NCBI GenBank assembly: GCA_001897745.1
Contig: MKUH01000030.1
Location: 1-64,000, forward strand
Length of the DNA: 64,000 bases
DNA from: Candidatus Accumulibacter sp. 66-26
GTDB taxonomy: Bacteria > Pseudomonadota > Gammaproteobacteria > Burkholderiales > Rhodocyclaceae
Direction of reading: 5' to 3'
Part shown: one piece after another, positions 45,164-53,783 of the stretch
How the letters are laid out: each line of letters opens with the position of its first letter
Numbering within the stretch: the stretch's first letter is position 1
Notes under the pieces: model-generated
Database searches by the model: none
Told to the model about the DNA's origin: nothing
What the model saw: the letters and a program-made list of their open reading frames with translations, nothing else
Translations under genes and position numbers: made by a program

Positions 45164-47014
45164 ATGGCACTCTCAGATCTGGCTATCCGGCAAGCCAAGG
45201 CTACCGGCAAGGCCTACACACTTCGCGATATCGATGGGCTTTCGTTGGCGGTCAGCGCCAGCGGTGGCCGAACCTGGCATTTCCGTTACTACTGGCTTGA
45301 TCGGCAGAAGCGCATGTCCCTGGGGACCTATCCGGAGGTTTCCCTTCGCGAGGCGCGGGGTCTGCGCGATGAAGCACGGGCCCTGCTCGCCAAGGGCGTC
45401 AATCCCCACTCGCATCGCAAGCAGAAGCGGGCTGTGGTCAAGCTTGCCGGCGAGAACACCTTCGAGGTGATCTACCGAAAGTGGCTGGCCCATCGCGAAC
45501 TCAGCCTCAAGAAGGGGCGCCAGACCACCCTCTCGATTCTTCCCCGAGTCTTTGCCAAGGACGTGTTGCCCTTCTTGGGCAAACATACGATCTACGAGAT
45601 CAAGCGGCCCGATCTGCTGGAGGTGATTGCCCGAATCGAGCGGCGCAAGGCGCTGTCGGTCGCGGAAAAGGTCCGAACCTGGTTCAACCAGTTGTTCCGT
45701 TACGCCCTCGTAGTGGTCCCCGGCCTGGAGCAGAACCCGGCCTCCGATCTCGATGTGGTGGCTCTGCCCTTGCCGCCCGTCAATCACAACCCGTTCCTGC
45801 GCATGGGCGATCTGCCCAAACTCATGCAGCGCCTGCGCAAGTACCGTGGTCGCCTGCAGACACAACTCGGCCTGAGGTTGTTGCTGCTGACGGGAGTTCG
45901 CACGGGTGAGCTGCGCCAGGCGACGCCGGATCAGTTCGATCTCGATCAGGGGGTGTGGGTGATTCCTCCCGAGGTCGTGAAGCAACTTCAACTGGACATG
46001 CGCAAGAAGCGGCAATTGCCCCGGGACATCCCACCTTACATCGTGCCGCTGTCGGTGCAGGCGATGGAAATCGTCCGGCACTTGCTGGAAGAGTTCAAAC
46101 CGGCTCAGCGCTACCTACTGCGCCACGACAGTGAAATGAAGAAGCGCATCAGCGAGAACACGCTCAACAACGCGCTCAAACGCATGGGCTATCGCGATCT
46201 GCTGACCGGGCATGGCATGCGCGCCACCATGTCCACCGCACTCAACGAGATCGGCTATCCCAAGGTATGGATCGACGCACAACTATCCCACGTCGATCCC
46301 AACAAGGTCAGCGCCACCTACAATCACGCCGAGTACGTGGAACAGCGTCGGCGCATGATGCAGGACTGGGCGGACCGCCTTGATCTGTTCGAACAGAATA
46401 TGCTCGAGGCGGCGAGCATGCCGCTGACCGTGCATCTGGAAGGTGTTCCTCTGGCTGCCGACGCCGATGTCTCCGGTCCTTCATCAAGACAGGTGACGGC
46501 CCCGTTGTTGATCGTCATGAAGCCGGCGGACAGCTTGCCGCTGGTGACCGCCGCCACCCACCGTCTGCCGGCTGTCAGCCTGCCTCGATCGGTGATGGAC
46601 GCACCTGTCTCCGATATCCAACGCAAGCGGATGGAACTGGTGGATCTGTTCCAAGCGCCCCACAACCTGCCCGTGGCCGAGTTTGCCAAAATGGCCGGGA
46701 AATCCCGGCGCTGGATCAGCTACGAGATTCAGGCTGGCAATCTGCTGGCGCTCAATCTGGGCAACCGTGGGCAGCGCGTACCGGACTGGCATCTCGATCC
46801 AGTCAAGCATGCCTTGATTCAGGCAGTGTTGAAGTTGAACCGGGGGGCTGATCCATGGCAGATCTACCACGCGCTCGTACAACCAAGAGCGGCATTGCGG
46901 GGCAGATCGGTACTGGATAGCGTCTCTGCGAGCAATCTGGACAAGCTCATCGTGACGGTGAGTGCAACTGTGAAAGAGGGCGAGTGGACGTCGCAGCAAC
47001 TGCGGTTCGCGTAA
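45164..47014 (+). CDS. int: ICE tyrosine integrase (IntB13-like)
   Basis: A 616-residue site-specific recombinase. It has an N-terminal DUF4102 arm-binding domain (MALSDLAIRQAKATGKAYTL), SAM-like core-binding domain and catalytic domain with Arg246 (TGVRTGELR), HGMRATMS (H-x-x-R) and the terminal ATYNHAEYVEQRR Tyr region. A ~190-residue C-terminal extension containing a helix-turn-helix-like segment (VAEFAKMAGKSRRWISYEI) is typical of the ICEclc integrase. AGGAG precedes ATG 45164. Confidence 0.93.
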   Translation: MALSDLAIRQAKATGKAYTLRDIDGLSLAVSASGGRTWHFRYYWLDRQKRMSLGTYPEVSLREARGLRDEARALLAKGVNPHSHRKQKRAVVKLAGENTFEVIYRKWLAHRELSLKKGRQTTLSILPRVFAKDVLPFLGKHTIYEIKRPDLLEVIARIERRKALSVAEKVRTWFNQLFRYALVVVPGLEQNPASDLDVVALPLPPVNHNPFLRMGDLPKLMQRLRKYRGRLQTQLGLRLLLLTGVRTGELRQATPDQFDLDQGVWVIPPEVVKQLQLDMRKKRQLPRDIPPYIVPLSVQAMEIVRHLLEEFKPAQRYLLRHDSEMKKRISENTLNNALKRMGYRDLLTGHGMRATMSTALNEIGYPKVWIDAQLSHVDPNKVSATYNHAEYVEQRRRMMQDWADRLDLFEQNMLEAASMPLTVHLEGVPLAADADVSGPSSRQVTAPLLIVMKPADSLPLVTAATHRLPAVSLPRSVMDAPVSDIQRKRMELVDLFQAPHNLPVAEFAKMAGKSRRWISYEIQAGNLLALNLGNRGQRVPDWHLDPVKHALIQAVLKLNRGADPWQIYHALVQPRAALRGRSVLDSVSASNLDKLIVTVSATVKEGEWTSQQLRFA

Positions 47015-47040
47015 TAACAACCGAGCAAATCGATGCCGCC

Positions 47041-47652
47041 TCATGCCGCTGATCCGAGGCGGCGCACAAACTGTGTTTCGACTTCGCTCAGGGGGCGCAG
47101 CGGGTAACAGAGGTAGGCCAATACGACGCTCGGTTTTCCCTGCAGAGGCCTGACAGTCAGGCCGTGCCGCTCATAGCGGAACAGCCTGGTCATCGGCGCG
47201 ATCGCGATGCCATAGCCTGCCGCAACCAGGGTCATTGCCAGATCGAAGGTGGGTGCGGCGGGCTCGGAGGTTTCTTGCGCGATCAGGAAAAGCCGCCGCA
47301 TTTCGGCGGGCCACGGTTCTTTCGCATCGATAATGCCCTGCGCGTGGATCACCTGTTGCGGGGATATTTCGCTGCAGGGCACTTCCGGATAAGCGAGCAG
47401 GTGCGAGCGTTTGGCCAGAGCGACTCCAAGCGTGTCGAACCAGATGGCTTCTTTGCTTTGGCCGGGTGGGATCCTGTTGGAGGTAGAGAGAACCAGATTG
47501 GGCTCTTCGCCAACCAGTTGGGCCTCGGCGAGTCTGACTGGTACCTCCGGTACTTCTGCGCGCTGCAAAGCAAGAGCGCCGACAAGCTGGGGCGGTATCC
47601 AGTCGCCAACCACGGTTAGCTGAATCGCTTTGAAGACCTTGCTTGATTTCAC
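47041..47652 (-). CDS. LysR-type substrate-binding domain without DNA-binding domain
   Basis: A 203-residue protein matching only the effector-binding half of LysR regulators (KAIQLTVVGDWIPPQLVG..., PTFDLAMTLVAAGYGIAIAPM). The helix-turn-helix is absent, and no remnant was seen upstream. The start is taken as GTG 47652 (AGAGG 9 nt upstream). It may be a truncated regulator or a stand-alone sensor. A GCCGCCTC/GAGGCGGC hairpin spans its 3' end. Divergent from the XRE gene. Confidence 0.75.
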   Translation of the reverse strand: MKSSKVFKAIQLTVVGDWIPPQLVGALALQRAEVPEVPVRLAEAQLVGEEPNLVLSTSNRIPPGQSKEAIWFDTLGVALAKRSHLLAYPEVPCSEISPQQVIHAQGIIDAKEPWPAEMRRLFLIAQETSEPAAPTFDLAMTLVAAGYGIAIAPMTRLFRYERHGLTVRPLQGKPSVVLAYLCYPLRPLSEVETQFVRRLGSAA

Positions 47653-47702
47653 GTCAGGCAACCTCTTTCTATCAACTCAAACGGCTGCGGCGGCGCGAAT
47701 GA

Positions 47703-47714
47703 GTTAAATTTAAC
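47703..47714. promoter_or_regulatory. Palindrome GTTAAATTTAAC
   Basis: A 12-bp perfect palindrome in the 99-bp region between the divergent LysR-like and XRE genes; a candidate operator for either. Confidence 0.4.
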
Positions 47715-47751
47715 GTGGTTTAAATCCTGACGGTAATCGACGCTTTTGGCA

Positions 47752-48054
47752 ATGCAAAAGCGATCGATTCAACGAGGCCGACCCACCGGCACTACTACCT
47801 ACGAAGCGGAACCTGCCATCGCTTTCGGGGCGGTTGTGCGCGAAGAAAGAACCAAACAGGGAGTTGCCCAGGAGACACTGGCGAATTTGGCCGGGATCGA
47901 GCGTTCCCACATGGGCAAGATCGAGCGCGGAGAACACATGCCCACGCTTTCCTTGATCCTCAAGGTCGCCCGAGCGCTGAAATGCAGCTCGGCGCAGTTG
48001 ATGATGCTCACTGAAGAGCGGTTGAAGCAGGCTTCATCTGTGTCTGTCAGTTGA
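47752..48054 (+). CDS. XRE-family helix-turn-helix regulator
   Basis: A 100-residue protein with a central Cro/C1-type HTH (FGAVVREERTKQGVAQETLANLAGIERSHMGKIERGEHMPTL). The tail is short, with no extra domain. The start is ATG 47752; no strong ribosome binding site is present. Probably an ICE control gene. Confidence 0.85.
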   Translation: MQKRSIQRGRPTGTTTYEAEPAIAFGAVVREERTKQGVAQETLANLAGIERSHMGKIERGEHMPTLSLILKVARALKCSSAQLMMLTEERLKQASSVSVS

Positions 48055-48290
48055 AACGGGTTGGACGTACCGGGGCGCTGAATTTTGCTGGTTGGGCAGT
48101 TCAAATAATTTGGACAGAGTTGGCCTTGGGCCTCTTTGTCGGGACCATTTGGAGAGCACGATTGTCTATGCTGTAGCATTCAAGGGGCTGTGGACTGAAG
48201 GCTTAACAATTACCGGTAAGGTGCGTTTTAACTGGGAATATTGCACTCGGCAGGCCACGACGTATTGATATTGCATAGGCTGTGACGATA

Positions 48291-48701
48291 ATGGACGAAT
48301 CGACACCGAGTATTGCTGAGCTTACTGTGACTATTCTTGCCCTGAAGGTTGGAAAAAAGCAGTTCACCAAGCAGTTATTTTCTCAGCTCCCCAGAATGGA
48401 GTTTTGCGGTGAGGGCGGGCGAGTCCGCGAAGGTGTTAAACCTTGGGGTGTTGTTCGGCCGGATGGAAGCCGGTTTGGCGGCTGGCTGATTTATGAGCAT
48501 GAAGGAACGCTCTATCGCGCACAGCTCATTCAAGCACGAAGCCAGTCAGAGATCGAACGAGACAAGCGGAAGCTCGAACAGGATGGCTACCACTCCAGGC
48601 TGCATATGGATTTGGAGTTGAAACGCCTTGTGGAAGAACCGGAAAGAGCTATGCACCATGCTGCAATGGCTTTGCTTCCCCAACTGTTTATCGGCGTTTA
48701 G
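48291..48701 (+). CDS. Hypothetical ICE protein
   Basis: A 136-residue protein (KVGKKQFTKQLFSQLPRM, WGVVRPDGSRFGGWLIYEHEGTLYRAQLI, then a charged helix). No family is recognised. Its lower GC than the relaxase gene suggests cargo. The 236-bp gap upstream contains no gene. Confidence 0.6.
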   Translation: MDESTPSIAELTVTILALKVGKKQFTKQLFSQLPRMEFCGEGGRVREGVKPWGVVRPDGSRFGGWLIYEHEGTLYRAQLIQARSQSEIERDKRKLEQDGYHSRLHMDLELKRLVEEPERAMHHAAMALLPQLFIGV

Positions 48702-48740
48702 TTCTCCCGTCACTTCAAGAATAAGTGACCACCTTTTTTC

Positions 48741-50564
48741 CTAAAGAGCGATCTCCTTCTCTTGTTGCACTGTGCCCAGACGCAGGTATGGGTTGTCGGG
48801 CGGCACTTCGGAGAACACCGTTTGAGGATCGATCAGCAGGTAGCCATGCAGCCGGCGCGATTTGCGTGGCCCGGTGACTTCGCAGGTCCAGATATTCAGC
48901 CCACTGGCCTGTTTGCGGTGTTGGCCCAGTTTTTCGAAACGCTTCTGTACCCACTGCCATCCCTCGAGCTTGTCCGCCTTGGCCTGCGTGGCGACCAGGG
49001 GGTGTTCCTGGGCGTAGCGTTGAAACACGCCGGGGCTGACCAGATAGGCCGTGCCGTCGACGGTGTGCACCTGGGCTTTGGCGTCGTTGATGATCAGCCT
49101 GTGCATCTGGATGCTCTGGGAGAGCCATGCCATGAAGTGTTCGCCGGAGGGAATAGCGGCTTGCTGGTGTGTGGGTCCGTTCGTGCTGGGGGGCAACGCA
49201 ATGTTCGCTTTCACAGCTACTTCTGGCTCTGGCGTCGATGGTGCTGATGCTGCCGGTGTCGTTACCTCAAGCAGGTCGAGCAATGCGCCAAGGCCAGTGT
49301 CTGCGGTCGAAGGTATGACCGACGTGATCAAGGCCGGGGGCGGTGGCGCGATCTCCATGGGCTGGCAGTTGGTTGAATTAGGGGCAGCGATGGCCGCTTC
49401 GTCGGCCTCTGGATCGACCTGAACCTGTCCCGCGAACGGCGCCGGTCGCTCGACGGCTTCCCAGATCGCTGCCGGTGACAGTTTCAGGAAGGTGAAACTG
49501 TGCGACCAGCCAGCATCACTCGTGACCGTGGCCTTCCAGATGGCTTTGCCGTCCGGGGTCGGCAAGGCAATGCCGTGGTCCTGCAGCACGTTGAACACTG
49601 CCGTGTTGTTCGACGGAATGCCGTCGATGCCCTGCGACAGCAGATGGGCGCGCAGCTTGTCCGAGACGGTTTTGCTCACCAGCCACAATGCATCCTGGGT
49701 CAGCCATCCATCCGAGGCCTGGGGTTGGTTCAGTTTGAGCTCTTCGCGCAGCAGGTAGCGCAGACCATCCAACAGCTTGCGCTGCAGCGCGTGTTTGGGT
49801 GCGGCCAGGGCTTTGCCGGGGTCTCCGCCCAGCTCCTGGGCTACCGAAGCTTGGTCAGCCTGGACCACCAACTCGCCCAGCGTGCCGGCATGCTCATACT
49901 GGCCGGCCAGCACGTACAGCAGCGCGGCCCAGAGGTCGGGATAGCTGGACAGCCAGTCGAGGATGGCAGCATCGAGCAGGCGGGTGTAGAGCAGCCCGGT
50001 AGCCGCGCTGTGCAGGCGGTACTCCCGATCCTTGCGGTAGCGGAAACGGTACGGCTGTCGTAGTGGGCCGTGCCAGGGATGCCAGGGGGTGCCATCCTCG
50101 TATTCGACCTGCAGGTCCACGGCGATCTTGCCGATGTCGTGTAGTAGCGCCGCGTAGGCAGTGCCGGCGGTCCAGGCCTCGGCCTGCGCAGCCTGGGCTT
50201 CAGGGCTGGCACCGACTGGCAGCAGGTGTGATTGGCGCAGCTTGAGCGCGTAGGCAACAATCTCAAGGCCGTGATCCAGCATGCCGCCTGGATAGGCGTG
50301 GTGATGGCTTTCGGACGCAGGGAACTGCTGAACCAGCTCCGCGTAGCGCTCCAGGGGCGCGAGGTACAGGGTGGCGAATTGGCGACGCGACAGCGAGGTG
50401 CGCTGCCAGATGTGTTCCAGCAGCTTCTGCCGCCGGGGTGTGGCCAGCAGCGATGCGGCCGGTTCCGGTCGCATCAGCCCTTTGCCTGGGTCGGTGGGAG
50501 ATGTGGGTGTCGGTGCTGCGTCGGCTGCGGGCGACACTCGTTTGCGTTGAAACAGCGAAAGCAT
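48741..50564 (-). CDS. traI: MobH-family relaxase (TraI_2)
   Basis: A 607-residue conjugative relaxase of the HD-hydrolase-like MobH family. The N-terminal domain carries HHHAYPGGMLDHGLEIVAYAL and ALLHDIGKIAVD metal-site motifs; a Pro/Ala-rich linker follows; the C-terminal TraI_2_C region (WVQKRFEKLGQHRKQASGLNIWTCEV) is winged-helix-like. It would nick oriT and lead the strand into the recipient. It is normal for PFGI-1/ICEclc elements. Confidence 0.92.
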   Translation of the reverse strand: MLSLFQRKRVSPAADAAPTPTSPTDPGKGLMRPEPAASLLATPRRQKLLEHIWQRTSLSRRQFATLYLAPLERYAELVQQFPASESHHHAYPGGMLDHGLEIVAYALKLRQSHLLPVGASPEAQAAQAEAWTAGTAYAALLHDIGKIAVDLQVEYEDGTPWHPWHGPLRQPYRFRYRKDREYRLHSAATGLLYTRLLDAAILDWLSSYPDLWAALLYVLAGQYEHAGTLGELVVQADQASVAQELGGDPGKALAAPKHALQRKLLDGLRYLLREELKLNQPQASDGWLTQDALWLVSKTVSDKLRAHLLSQGIDGIPSNNTAVFNVLQDHGIALPTPDGKAIWKATVTSDAGWSHSFTFLKLSPAAIWEAVERPAPFAGQVQVDPEADEAAIAAPNSTNCQPMEIAPPPPALITSVIPSTADTGLGALLDLLEVTTPAASAPSTPEPEVAVKANIALPPSTNGPTHQQAAIPSGEHFMAWLSQSIQMHRLIINDAKAQVHTVDGTAYLVSPGVFQRYAQEHPLVATQAKADKLEGWQWVQKRFEKLGQHRKQASGLNIWTCEVTGPRKSRRLHGYLLIDPQTVFSEVPPDNPYLRLGTVQQEKEIAL

Positions 50565-50765
50565 GGCGGAATTCGGATGACGGGCCGGTCGGGGGAGACT
50601 TTTGGCCTTTTCAGGATAGGGCCTTTCCCCTTGGCGCCCTTCCTTTGCCCCTTCCCCAACCTTTTGGCTTTTAGGAAGCCTTTGGGTATAGGGGCGTCAG
50701 CGATTGGGCGCCACGATCAATGCGGCACGGGGCAATCCCGGCAAGCCGGCGCTGCAGGATCGACG
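50565..50765. other. Region upstream of the relaxase; possible oriT
   Basis: About 200 bp without a gene, with G/C-rich runs and an inverted GGGCGCC...GGCCC arrangement at 50627-50647. In related elements the oriT often lies beside the relaxase gene, so this is a candidate, without a recognised nic site. Confidence 0.3.
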
Positions 50766-51686
50766 TCAGGCCTGGCCCAGTCCCGAATCGAGAGCGTTGG
50801 CTTGGGCTTCAAAATCAGCCGGGCGCCGTTTGCGGAACGCCTCAAGGTTGGCAAGCTTCCACCGCAAGGCGGGCAGTTCGGCCGCGTGCGCGCACTGCAT
50901 CAGCGACCAGTCGGGCTCGGCGCGCACCAACCCGCTCAGGAACTGTTGGTGACTCGTGGTCAGGCGTCGCGGCAGTTCCTGTCGTATCTGTGCACGGGCG
51001 GCGAGCAGTGTCTCCAGCGAACACTCCACTTCAGTCATGCCGACGAAAGCGCGCTCGTACTCCGCTGCGATGTCCTTGTCGTTGCCGAACAGCACTTCAT
51101 GCGGCGGCCGGTTATGGCCGGCGAGGTAGAGCACGAAGCACTCGACCATGCCATCGCTGAGGCCGCCCGATTCGTAGAGCTGCCACACGTCGAACAAGTC
51201 GCGTGGGTGCTGTCGATCCAGGGCTGCCACCAATTTGCCGGCATACAGCTCATCGCGTGCCAGAATCGGCGCCTCGAACTCGACACCGAACAGGTCGCCG
51301 GTCCTGGCGCTCAAGGGCTGGCGTTCAACCGGGAGCACCGTGCCGCGGAAGACGACGTTCACTTCGATCTTGACCTGGCTGGTGTCGTTCTCGACGATCA
51401 GCTTGGTGTCGCCGAGATCCTTGCTGCGCACCAGACGTGTCTGGATGCCCAGCCGCGCGACACGCTGAGAGATGGCAGCCAGCTCACCATTGATTGCGGC
51501 CATCGCCTCCTCACGCTGCGTTTGCCATGGTCGATACACCACGTCGATGTCGACCGACAGGCGAGGCATGTCCTGTACGAACAGGTTGATCGCCGTGCCG
51601 CCCTTCATCGCGAAGATGTCATTGGCGAAGACATCCGGCGCGACGGTCAGCAACAGGCGAACGGTATCTGCGTAGCTTTTATCCAT
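50766..51686 (-). CDS. abiEii: AbiEii-type nucleotidyltransferase toxin
   Basis: A 306-residue protein with the nucleotidyltransferase core FAMKGGTAINLF and RLSVDIDVVY (GG/GS and DxD motifs) and the later LARDELYAGKLVAAL helix of the AbiEii/AbiGii family. These type IV toxins give abortive infection against phages, and some modify tRNA. It overlaps the antitoxin gene by 8 bp. Confidence 0.9.
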   Translation of the reverse strand: MDKSYADTVRLLLTVAPDVFANDIFAMKGGTAINLFVQDMPRLSVDIDVVYRPWQTQREEAMAAINGELAAISQRVARLGIQTRLVRSKDLGDTKLIVENDTSQVKIEVNVVFRGTVLPVERQPLSARTGDLFGVEFEAPILARDELYAGKLVAALDRQHPRDLFDVWQLYESGGLSDGMVECFVLYLAGHNRPPHEVLFGNDKDIAAEYERAFVGMTEVECSLETLLAARAQIRQELPRRLTTSHQQFLSGLVRAEPDWSLMQCAHAAELPALRWKLANLEAFRKRRPADFEAQANALDSGLGQA

Positions 51687-52437
51687 GCGGGTTCAAACTC
51701 AACAAGGTTCCGTCGGGAAGCCGGCTCATCCAGCGCTTGTCGCTGCCCGTGCGCAGCGGATAGCGCGCCAGCAGATCGTCCGCGTCCACTAGCCCGGTCT
51801 CGCGCGCCCAAGTGAGAAACAGCCGCACGGTCTTCACGCTCGTGCAGTGGGCCAGCAGTTGGCCGAGTAAGTCCTTGCGCGGCGAGCGCACGCCGTCGAA
51901 GAGGTTGCGTGCTTCCTCCAGGCTTTGCTTGGTGCCGACTTCGTACAGCATCTCCAGCACGGCGCGTTCGGAGGTTGATACGCGCAGCCCATCGGGCAAG
52001 CCTGGAGGTGTGGTCACGGATTTGCTGGCAAGCGCGTCATCCGGCCAGTCGAACAGGCTGGCGTGAGCATAGCGCGCCGGAAAACGCGAGGTGAACCAAG
52101 TAGGTAGCGCGAAACGAGCATCGCCCCACAACACCAGAGTGTCACGGCTACCCAGGTTATGCCGCACGCCCTGCAGAGCCAGCGCACTCTTGCCGCCGAC
52201 GTGCAGGCCTGGCACGCGTTGTTGCAGGAACTTCAACGCGCCATATACCCCGAAGTCGTCGTTCGGGAAGGCATAGATGCCGTGGGCCAGGCGCACGAGC
52301 CAGCCGCCTTCGGCGTAGCGCGCGGCGAGTTGAGCCGACACCCCAAGTGGTGCCAGGGTGGTCAGGTCGAACGGCGCTCCACGGGGTAGCCCCGTTTGCA
52401 GGCGCTTGATTACTTGATGACGTGAATTTGCATCCAT
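51679..52437 (-). CDS. abiEi: AbiEi-type antitoxin/regulator
   Basis: A 252-residue protein with an N-terminal winged-helix (LTTLAPLGVSAQLAARYAEGGWLVRLAHGIYAFP) and the AbiEi C-terminal domain (STSERAVLEMLYEV, MSRLPDGTLLSLN). It represses its own promoter and neutralises AbiEii in characterised systems. ATG 52437 is used; a TTG 18 nt upstream is possible. Confidence 0.88.
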   Translation of the reverse strand: MDANSRHQVIKRLQTGLPRGAPFDLTTLAPLGVSAQLAARYAEGGWLVRLAHGIYAFPNDDFGVYGALKFLQQRVPGLHVGGKSALALQGVRHNLGSRDTLVLWGDARFALPTWFTSRFPARYAHASLFDWPDDALASKSVTTPPGLPDGLRVSTSERAVLEMLYEVGTKQSLEEARNLFDGVRSPRKDLLGQLLAHCTSVKTVRLFLTWARETGLVDADDLLARYPLRTGSDKRWMSRLPDGTLLSLNPHG

Positions 52438-52562
52438 AGTAGAAAAATACCACAAAATCTAATCAACGATCCTTCATCTACAGGATCGCATCGCGCAAAC
52501 TAGCCTTTTAGGCTATTTTCAAGACCAAATTTAATCAGCCAGCGGAAGTTAGCCCAAGATCA

Positions 52563-52598
52563 TTGACATTAGACTGATGCTTACGTACATTTGTACGT
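52563..52598 (+). promoter_or_regulatory. Consensus promoter with overlapping operator for the YfbU-RHH gene
   Basis: A perfect -35 TTGACA (52563-52568), 17-nt spacer and -10 TACATT (52586-52591). A 16-bp palindrome ACGTACA-TT-TGTACGT (52583-52598) lies directly over the -10. The arrangement suggests autorepression by the ribbon-helix-helix domain of the downstream protein. Confidence 0.75.
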
Positions 52599-52635
52599 TA
52601 CTACGGAATATTGCCGTAGCTTTCTTGGGGGTTGC

Positions 52636-53325
52636 ATGGTACGCACTGAACGACTGGAACTGCGCATAGACGAAGATCTGCTGCAGCGCATTGACGACTG
52701 GATGGAGCAGACGGGCAGGGCGAGTTCGCGCTCGGATGCCTTGCGGCAACTGGTAGACATCGGTCTGGGCGCCATGACGGGCAAGACCATCCACCTGAGT
52801 GCTGGCGACAAGCTGAACTTCATGCTGTTGCGGGACATCGCCAAGCACTTGAAGGTCCCCACGGAAACCGATGTCGACCTCATGGCCGAGGTCATCTATG
52901 GTGGCCACTACTGGGCACCCGCCTGGGAGATGCAGGGACTGTTTCACAACCATGCCGACCGCCCCGCAGACGTGTCTCTCGTGGTCAACGTCCTGGACAT
53001 GTGGAGCTTCATCGAGGAGCGAGTCGAAAAGCTCGAACCCAGCGATCTGGCAAAGGTGGAGACAGCAAACCACGGGCATGCGCCCAGGTTCGCCGGCTTC
53101 GATGGCAACAACGAAGCGGAGTTGATGAGCATCGCGCGCTTTCTCGTCGAGAAGATGAATCGCTTCTCGCGCTTCAAGGGACGGGACTTCAACTCGCACA
53201 GCCCCTCGGTTGCCTGTCAGCGCCGCATGGTTGCCGCATTCGAGCCGATTCGCGCAACTTTGGACCTGGGGCGACAACTAAGTGCCAGCCAGATCATCGA
53301 GATCCTTGAAGCGGGCCGCGCCTGA
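52636..53325 (+). CDS. YfbU family protein with ribbon-helix-helix N-terminus
   Basis: A 229-residue protein. Residues about 3-45 (RTERLELRIDEDLLQRIDDWMEQTGRASSRSDALRQLVDIGL) read, in parts, as a ribbon-helix-helix DNA-binding domain. The rest matches YfbU (KLNFMLLRDIAKHL, EVIYGGHYWAPAWEMQGLF), a family of unknown function. ATG 52636 puts the RHH at the very N-terminus. The antitoxin-like RHH and its own operator suggest a regulated module inside the ICE. Confidence 0.82.
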   Translation: MVRTERLELRIDEDLLQRIDDWMEQTGRASSRSDALRQLVDIGLGAMTGKTIHLSAGDKLNFMLLRDIAKHLKVPTETDVDLMAEVIYGGHYWAPAWEMQGLFHNHADRPADVSLVVNVLDMWSFIEERVEKLEPSDLAKVETANHGHAPRFAGFDGNNEAELMSIARFLVEKMNRFSRFKGRDFNSHSPSVACQRRMVAAFEPIRATLDLGRQLSASQIIEILEAGRA

Positions 53326-53394
53326 AGTGCCCAAAGTATTGAACAACAATCGAGGTAAAACGCGACGCCATAAACGATCATGAGGTAGCCCACC

Positions 53395-53775
53395 ATGAAG
53401 ACCGCCGCACCGACCACCTTCCCCTCACGCCTCGGTCGAACCCTGGGCCGGGCATGGCGAGGCTGTGTGCGTATGGATCGGCGGGTACAGGGCTGGCTGC
53501 TTGCGCAGGGATGGGCGCCAAACGTTGTCAAAATGGTATTGCTGCTCGTCAAGCTCACCGTGATCGGTATCCTGCTCTACACCGCGTTTTGGCTCACGGT
53601 ACTTTTTACGGTTGTCGCAATCTCTGGTGCGTGGGCTGCGCGAAGCTCTGAACAGGCAGACGCTGAGGAATGCGTGCTGGGGGACGGAAATCAAGCTGAT
53701 CACAAACAGAGCGTTTTCTACGATCCGATCAACTACGACGACGATCCAGATCCCCGCTTTCACGATGAACGGTAG
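53395..53775 (+). CDS. DUF3742 family ICE protein
   Basis: A 126-residue protein with the characteristic FPSRLGRTLGRAWRGCVRMDRRVQGWLLAQG start, two adjacent TM helices (VKMVLLLVKLTVIGILLYTAFWLTVLFTVVAISGAWA) and an acidic tail. DUF3742 is a marker of ICEclc/PFGI-1 elements, of unknown function. Convergent with TraG-N 8 bp away. Confidence 0.85.
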   Translation: MKTAAPTTFPSRLGRTLGRAWRGCVRMDRRVQGWLLAQGWAPNVVKMVLLLVKLTVIGILLYTAFWLTVLFTVVAISGAWAARSSEQADAEECVLGDGNQADHKQSVFYDPINYDDDPDPRFHDER

Positions 53776-53783
53776 GTTTTCTC

